DNA from: Candidatus Gastranaerophilales bacterium
GTDB taxonomy: Bacteria; Cyanobacteriota; Vampirovibrionia; Gastranaerophilales; Gastranaerophilaceae
NCBI GenBank assembly: GCA_944325705.1
Contig: CALVBB010000007.1
Coordinates: 1 to 64,000 of the forward strand
DNA: 64,000 nt
Direction: 5' to 3'
The notes under the pieces were generated by a model that worked only from the letters and a program-made list of their open reading frames with translations, ran no database searches and was not told where the DNA came from. Below, piece by piece: positions 62,597-64,000 of this stretch. The position numbers and the translations under genes were made by a program. Position 1 is the stretch's first letter. The number at the start of each line of letters is the position of its first letter.

Positions 62597-63391
62597 TTGC
62601 GGAAACTGATGGAAATAAAATCCCCCTTTGCTTTCCCCAGTCTTGGATTATTCGGGGTGTCCGAAAACTCAACGTGTCCGGACACCTTACGGCTAACGCC
62701 CTACCGAAAATCCGCTTTCACCCTTGCCGAAGTCCTCATCACCCTCGGGATTATCGGCGTGGTTGCCGCGATGACTCTGCCTTCTGTTTTGAATAAATAT
62801 CAAAAACAGGTTACTGTTGCACATCTGCAAAAATTTTACACAAGCATGAATCAGGCATTAAGACGCTCTGAGGCTGACAACGGCGAGTATAAATACTGGG
62901 CGGACGGTAAGTCTATGGGGGCAGAAGCTTATTTTGAAAAATACTGGAAACCTTATCTTAGCGGGGGCAGAATTTGTAATAATTATTCTGAATGCAACTA
63001 TCCATCAAATACACCGTTTTTTAAAATCGACGGAACTCCTGCCGGTACTGCTCTTGTTTCTAAAACTGCCCGAACAACATTTATGTTGCCGGATGGAACG
63101 GTTGTTATAAATTTTACATCAATGGGCGGGGACGGAGTTGATGAGGACGGTAATATTACTAATGATGTGAGCAGAGCTGCTATTTATGTGGATATTAACG
63201 GCGGGAAGGCTCCTAATCGGCATGGCAAAGATGTATTTGTATTTATACGTTATGAAAATGGTATAATCAATCCTTACTTGATTAAAAATACAGATTTGTC
63301 ATCTGTTTGTAACAGACAAACTGCTGACGGTTGTGCCGCAAAGATTATGAAAGACGGCTGGCAGATTAAGGATGATTATCCATGGAAATAG
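62597..63391 (+). CDS. type IV pilin-like protein, start separated by a G tract
   Basis: Open frame of 264 residues as the sequence stands; its first codons (TTG 62597, ATG 62609) have no good ribosome binding site. The frame is open back to the G tract, where a change to ten G would fuse it to ATG 62473. The prepilin signal FTLAEVLITLGIIG follows KSA; the mature part has CNNYSEC, and the signature DINGGKAPNRHGKDVF. The end, MKDGWQIKDDYPWK, matches the pilin at 1-693. With the upstream start the leader would be ~77 residues, long for a prepilin, so a shorter form from 62609 remains possible. Confidence 0.8.
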   Translation: MRKLMEIKSPFAFPSLGLFGVSENSTCPDTLRLTPYRKSAFTLAEVLITLGIIGVVAAMTLPSVLNKYQKQVTVAHLQKFYTSMNQALRRSEADNGEYKYWADGKSMGAEAYFEKYWKPYLSGGRICNNYSECNYPSNTPFFKIDGTPAGTALVSKTARTTFMLPDGTVVINFTSMGGDGVDEDGNITNDVSRAAIYVDINGGKAPNRHGKDVFVFIRYENGIINPYLIKNTDLSSVCNRQTADGCAAKIMKDGWQIKDDYPWK

Positions 63392-63470
63392 CGAAAATAA
63401 TTCAAACATAAATCTGCCAGCCGTCAACCTTAACAAAAACGAAAATCTCCGGCAGGACAGGTTCGGTGAC
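63353..63470. repeat. inverted and direct copies of the pilin 3' end, second locus
   Basis: GACGGCTGGCAGATT at 63353-63367 (inside the gene) and its perfect 15-base complement at 63411-63425. A short GACAGG-TTCGGTGACAGATAAA block follows, equivalent to the one at 783-806 in the first locus. Confidence 0.7.
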
Positions 63471-63531
63471 AGATAAAAGACGATTACAAAGGGTAGATAA
63501 AGGTGGGTGGGTGGCTTTTTTAGGCACCCTC

Positions 63532-64000
63532 TTACTTAACCCATTTGAAGCTTTTAACGTAGCGGCTTCCGTTGATGTCGCCATCTATGTATGCTGCAAA
63601 TATTTTAAATATATTATTGTGGTTGTTGCTGTAATTCGGAATTTTTTCAACTTCGGCCAGCATTTCAGGCGACATCTCGCTCTTGTTTAAAAACGGAATT
63701 GTGTTTAATAGCGTATTCAATGAGGCATTTTTAAGTTTGCCGAACACTGTGGTTATGTTGTTTGAAATGCTTCCATAAACGTGCATATTTGCAATAGAGG
63801 TCACAATATTATAATCGCCTGTTACATAGATATTCAAATCTTTTCCTTTTGAATAAATTTTGATGTCTTTTGCAATCCCGTCCGCTACAGTGTAATCTCC
63901 GCTGATACTTTCAAATTCCCCTGTTTTTAAAGGTGTAATTAAATCAATGATTCCATTGATAGAAAGTCCTGTAATTCCGCCTGACACAAGGTTGCTTGCT
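63532..64000 (-). CDS. AsmA-like C-terminal domain protein (partial)
   Basis: The frame is open to the window edge, so the true start is outside; the GTG at 63987 is only an internal Val. The visible 156 residues (VSGGITGLSINGIIDL, then DYTVADGIAKDIKIYSKGK and VTGDYNIVT) have the repetitive beta pattern and Gly spacing of AsmA/YhdP-type lipid-transport proteins of the diderm envelope. The C-terminus (YVKSFKWVK) is complete. Confidence 0.65.
   Translation of the reverse strand, partial: ASNLVSGGITGLSINGIIDLITPLKTGEFESISGDYTVADGIAKDIKIYSKGKDLNIYVTGDYNIVTSIANMHVYGSISNNITTVFGKLKNASLNTLLNTIPFLNKSEMSPEMLAEVEKIPNYSNNHNNIFKIFAAYIDGDINGSRYVKSFKWVK

Overview
The window looks like a low-GC chromosome segment from a gut-type member of the non-photosynthetic sister group of Cyanobacteria (Melainabacteria/Vampirovibrionia, order Gastranaerophilales). 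This is inferred from the combination of several pilin paralogues with the FTLAEVLITLGIIG signal, an LktA/filamentous-haemagglutinin-type adhesin, a diderm-type secretin operon, flagellar genes in an otherwise unusual context, and MinCDE. No rRNA, tRNA, CRISPR array, insertion sequence or prophage was recognised.

Layout. 0-6 kb: a partial pilin, yifB/comM, a GT9 glycosyltransferase, a broken HTH gene, and a minus-strand run nrtR-like/secG/tcdA/SDR. 6-11 kb: minCDE flanked by two lytic-transglycosylase/EF-hand proteins. 11.1-22.1 kb: the S10-spc ribosomal protein cluster (rpsJ to rplR), with unusually long, palindrome-rich spacers. It has a double terminator and a new promoter between rpsH and rplF, a small unknown gene between rplF and rplR, and it stops after rplR. 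22.3-30 kb: a P-loop kinase, then a type IV pilus operon (PilP-like lipoprotein, secretin, PilB, PilC) and an SDR. 29.9-44.7 kb: three pilin genes, each divergent from a small HTH regulator across a palindrome, interspersed with rimO, a flippase, a giant TPS adhesin ending in a PilZ domain, a coiled-coil protein and fabI. 44.8-48.7 kb: valS and rpsA. 49-53 kb: six small to medium unknown genes, several coiled-coil. 53.1-55.6 kb: a stand-alone AICAR transformylase, a glycosyltransferase and a dCMP deaminase. 55.9-62.3 kb: fliE-fliF-(unknown)-fliH-flhA-yidD. 62.4-64 kb: a pilin preceded by an 11-G tract that splits it from a well-positioned start codon, and a partial AsmA-like gene.

How it fits together. 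The recurring theme is the cell surface and its switching: a type IV pilus assembly machine, five pilin-like subunits with a common C-terminal signature, local HTH regulators with palindromic operators, a homopolymeric tract able to switch one pilin on or off, and an adhesin whose C-terminus has a c-di-GMP-type PilZ motif. The most interesting candidates are the poly-G pilin locus, the adhesin-PilZ fusion and the pilin/HTH modules. All functional calls are from reading motifs and neighbourhood; no database search was run.
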